Assembly: GCA_963843685.1 (NCBI GenBank)
Contig: CAWJLO010000012.1
Coordinates: forward strand, 1 to 64,000
Origin: DASQHL01 sp963843685
GTDB lineage: Bacteria > Chloroflexota > Dehalococcoidia > DSTF01 > JACRBR01
Reading direction: 5' to 3'
Length of the DNA: 64,000 bases
Under the pieces are notes generated by a model. It searched no databases and was not told the origin of the DNA. It saw only the letters and a program-made list of their open reading frames with translations. Below, in pieces: positions 62,708-64,000 of this stretch. Position 1 is the first letter of the stretch, and every line of letters begins with the position of its first letter. A program made the translations under genes and the position numbers.

Positions 62708-63862
62708 TCACGACTCCAGGTCGGCGCGCGATCTGAGCGCGGACTGCCAACCGGCGCGCAGGTCGCGCACGACCGCGGCATCGATGTCGGCGAGGCCGTA
62801 GCGTGAGCGGACGAACGCGTCGCTGATGGCGGACGGCGCGCTCGAGGCGTACCGAGCGTCGAGCCCGGGTGCGAAACGGTGGGGCGTGGCGGCGGGCGAG
62901 CGACGCAAGCCGTCGTCCTCGGCGCGGGCGAGCATTTCGTGGTAGAGGCGGCGGATCTCGACGGAGGAGCGGGGCGGGCCGGGGCGCCGGAAGCGGCGGG
63001 CGATGCCGTCGAGCAGCGCGCCGATGTCTTCGGCGAGCATGCTATCCCGCTCGACTGCACGGCGCTGCTCCGCGACGCGGGGCGCGCGGCGCGCACGCCG
63101 GCGTATGGTGAACCAGATGAAGGCGACGAACGACAGGACTAGCACCGTGACGCCGCCGCCCGCCAGCAAGTAGCCAACGACGTGGATCCAGTACGGCGTG
63201 TCGCCCTGGGGCTTCGGCATAGGCGGCGCGGGCGGCGCCGCAGGCTGTTGCTGCTGGTGTGGCCGGTGCAGGGGAATGTGGCCGAAGAGGAAGCCGATGA
63301 GGGCGGCGACGGGGCCGAGCGTGTAGAGGAGCACGACTCCGAGCGCCTTAAGGACGGCCGTGGAGACGGGTGCAAGGAAGCCGAGCGTGTGCGGATCGAA
63401 GGCGGCGACGGCGAGCGTGAAGACGACGGAGGCAGCGATGACGGCGGCGAAGGCTGCGCTCCAGCGGGCGGCGAACGTCGCGACGGGCTCATCAGCGTCG
63501 GCCGTCTGATAGAGGGCGAGGGCGGCCCAGCCGAGCAGGAAGCACGCGAGGGCGATGAGACCGAACGGGTGCGGGCCGCGGGCGGCGGGATCAACGATGG
63601 CGGCCAGGGCGACAGCGGGGACGGCAATCGTGGCGATGGAGAGGACGTCCGAGAGCTCCAACGACCTCGACCAGAGGGCCACGCCACGCAGCCAGACGAG
63701 CGTCGCAGCGATTGCGCCGGCAACGACGTAGCGGCGATCGGCGAGGAGCTGATTCGGGTCAGTGACGAGACGCGCGATCCAGCCGAGGCGCCACGGCGGA
63801 TCGGACGCCGCGTACTCGGTGTGGAGGATGAGGTACAGCGCGACGACGGTGAGGGCGATCAC
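62708..63862 (-). CDS. DUF4129-type membrane protein, N-terminus uncertain
   Basis: 384 aa from GTG 63862. About six membrane segments, a Pro/Gln-rich loop (HRPHQQQQPAAPPAPPMP), another span (VVGYLLAGGGVTVLVLSFVA), then a cytoplasmic DUF4129 region: SVEIRRLYHEMLARAEDDGL, PHRFAPGL, SDAFVRSRYGLADIDAAVV. DUF4129 proteins are usually beside transglutaminase-like and MoxR/DUF58 genes. The N-terminus may extend to GTG 63992 (MSSAAATVSAPSLVTVAALV), which is in another frame; losing one G of a GGG at about 63924 joins LVLG to PFAVTRLVDVRL. The gene may continue past the right edge. Confidence 0.72.
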   Translation of the reverse strand: MIALTVVALYLILHTEYAASDPPWRLGWIARLVTDPNQLLADRRYVVAGAIAATLVWLRGVALWSRSLELSDVLSIATIAVPAVALAAIVDPAARGPHPFGLIALACFLLGWAALALYQTADADEPVATFAARWSAAFAAVIAASVVFTLAVAAFDPHTLGFLAPVSTAVLKALGVVLLYTLGPVAALIGFLFGHIPLHRPHQQQQPAAPPAPPMPKPQGDTPYWIHVVGYLLAGGGVTVLVLSFVAFIWFTIRRRARRAPRVAEQRRAVERDSMLAEDIGALLDGIARRFRRPGPPRSSVEIRRLYHEMLARAEDDGLRRSPAATPHRFAPGLDARYASSAPSAISDAFVRSRYGLADIDAAVVRDLRAGWQSALRSRADLES

Positions 63863-64000
63863 CGCGCCGCGTGCCTGTGTTTCGGTCGCGAGGCGGACGT
63901 CGACCAGGCGGGTGACGGCGAACGGACCCGAGTACGAGAGCGGCGACGGTGACCAGGGAGGGCGCCGAGACCGTCGCCGCCGCTGACGACACGAACGAAG

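Noticed and set aside
1..64000. CRISPR array or rRNA operon.
   Set aside because: No regularly spaced direct repeats of array type and no rRNA-like sequence were seen; the tandem repeats at 5361-5496 have only two units.

Overview
The window is about two-thirds G+C and its proteins look like those of a free-living, probably filament- or biofilm-associated member of the Chloroflexota, perhaps Dehalococcoidia. The clues are Thr/Pro-rich stalks on lipoproteins and membrane proteins, a VWA-FHA protein beside a Tad pilus locus, LLM flavin oxidoreductases, a DUF35-thiolase pair, CaiB and crotonase genes, and an archaellum-type ATPase pair in an otherwise bacterial setting. The phylum call is an inference from gene content; no rRNA is present.

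Layout. 0.1-5.2 kb: a type III-like restriction locus on the minus strand, with a mod gene broken by many indels, a DUF5615 PIN-like gene and a restriction/helicase subunit. 5.2-9.1 kb: dispersed repeats, a nitroreductase, a short integrase-like protein, a three-gene response-regulator operon, a small zinc ribbon and tRNA-Ser(GCU). 9.2-16.9 kb: two kinase-like/hypothetical genes, a Nudix hydrolase, a membrane diguanylate cyclase, an ECF sigma factor fused to a membrane anti-sigma module, DUF1786 and an NDP-forming acyl-CoA synthetase-like gene. 17.1-20.1 kb: ArlH, ArlI and an acidic companion. 20.2-21.8 kb: DUF35 protein plus thiolase. 21.8-33.2 kb: a Tad/Flp pilus locus (flp, tadE, tadG, cpaB, cpaE, cpaF, tadB, tadC) bracketed by two FHA-domain proteins. 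33.4-38.8 kb: a mobile-looking gene next to a duplicated DUF192 start, an M28 peptidase, a LysM lipoprotein and ispD. 39-53 kb: small-molecule enzymes (hydrolases, LLM oxidoreductase, HAD, methyltransferase, YedK, cyclase, two crotonases, CaiB, beta-lactamase-like). 53.1-62.7 kb: one long plus-strand surface-glycan operon with two GT2 enzymes, radical SAM, DUF362, GtrA, epimerase and two paralogous large membrane proteins; then a DUF4129 membrane protein runs off the right edge.

How they may work together. Two filament machineries are represented: a complete Tad/Flp set and an ArlH/ArlI pair with no ArlJ or archaellin nearby. c-di-GMP synthesis, FHA proteins, response regulators and a membrane-tethered sigma factor give a signalling layer around them. 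A palindromic CCC-TAA-GGG type motif recurs near the response-regulator, zinc-ribbon and Arl genes and could mark a small regulon.

Caution. Many reading frames are broken by single indels while the protein-level signal continues in another frame and no nonsense substitutions were noticed. Breaks are densest in mod and in the Tad locus. Uncorrected sequencing indels are the simplest explanation, but decay of those loci cannot be excluded from the sequence alone. Where a gene is called across such breaks the entry says so.
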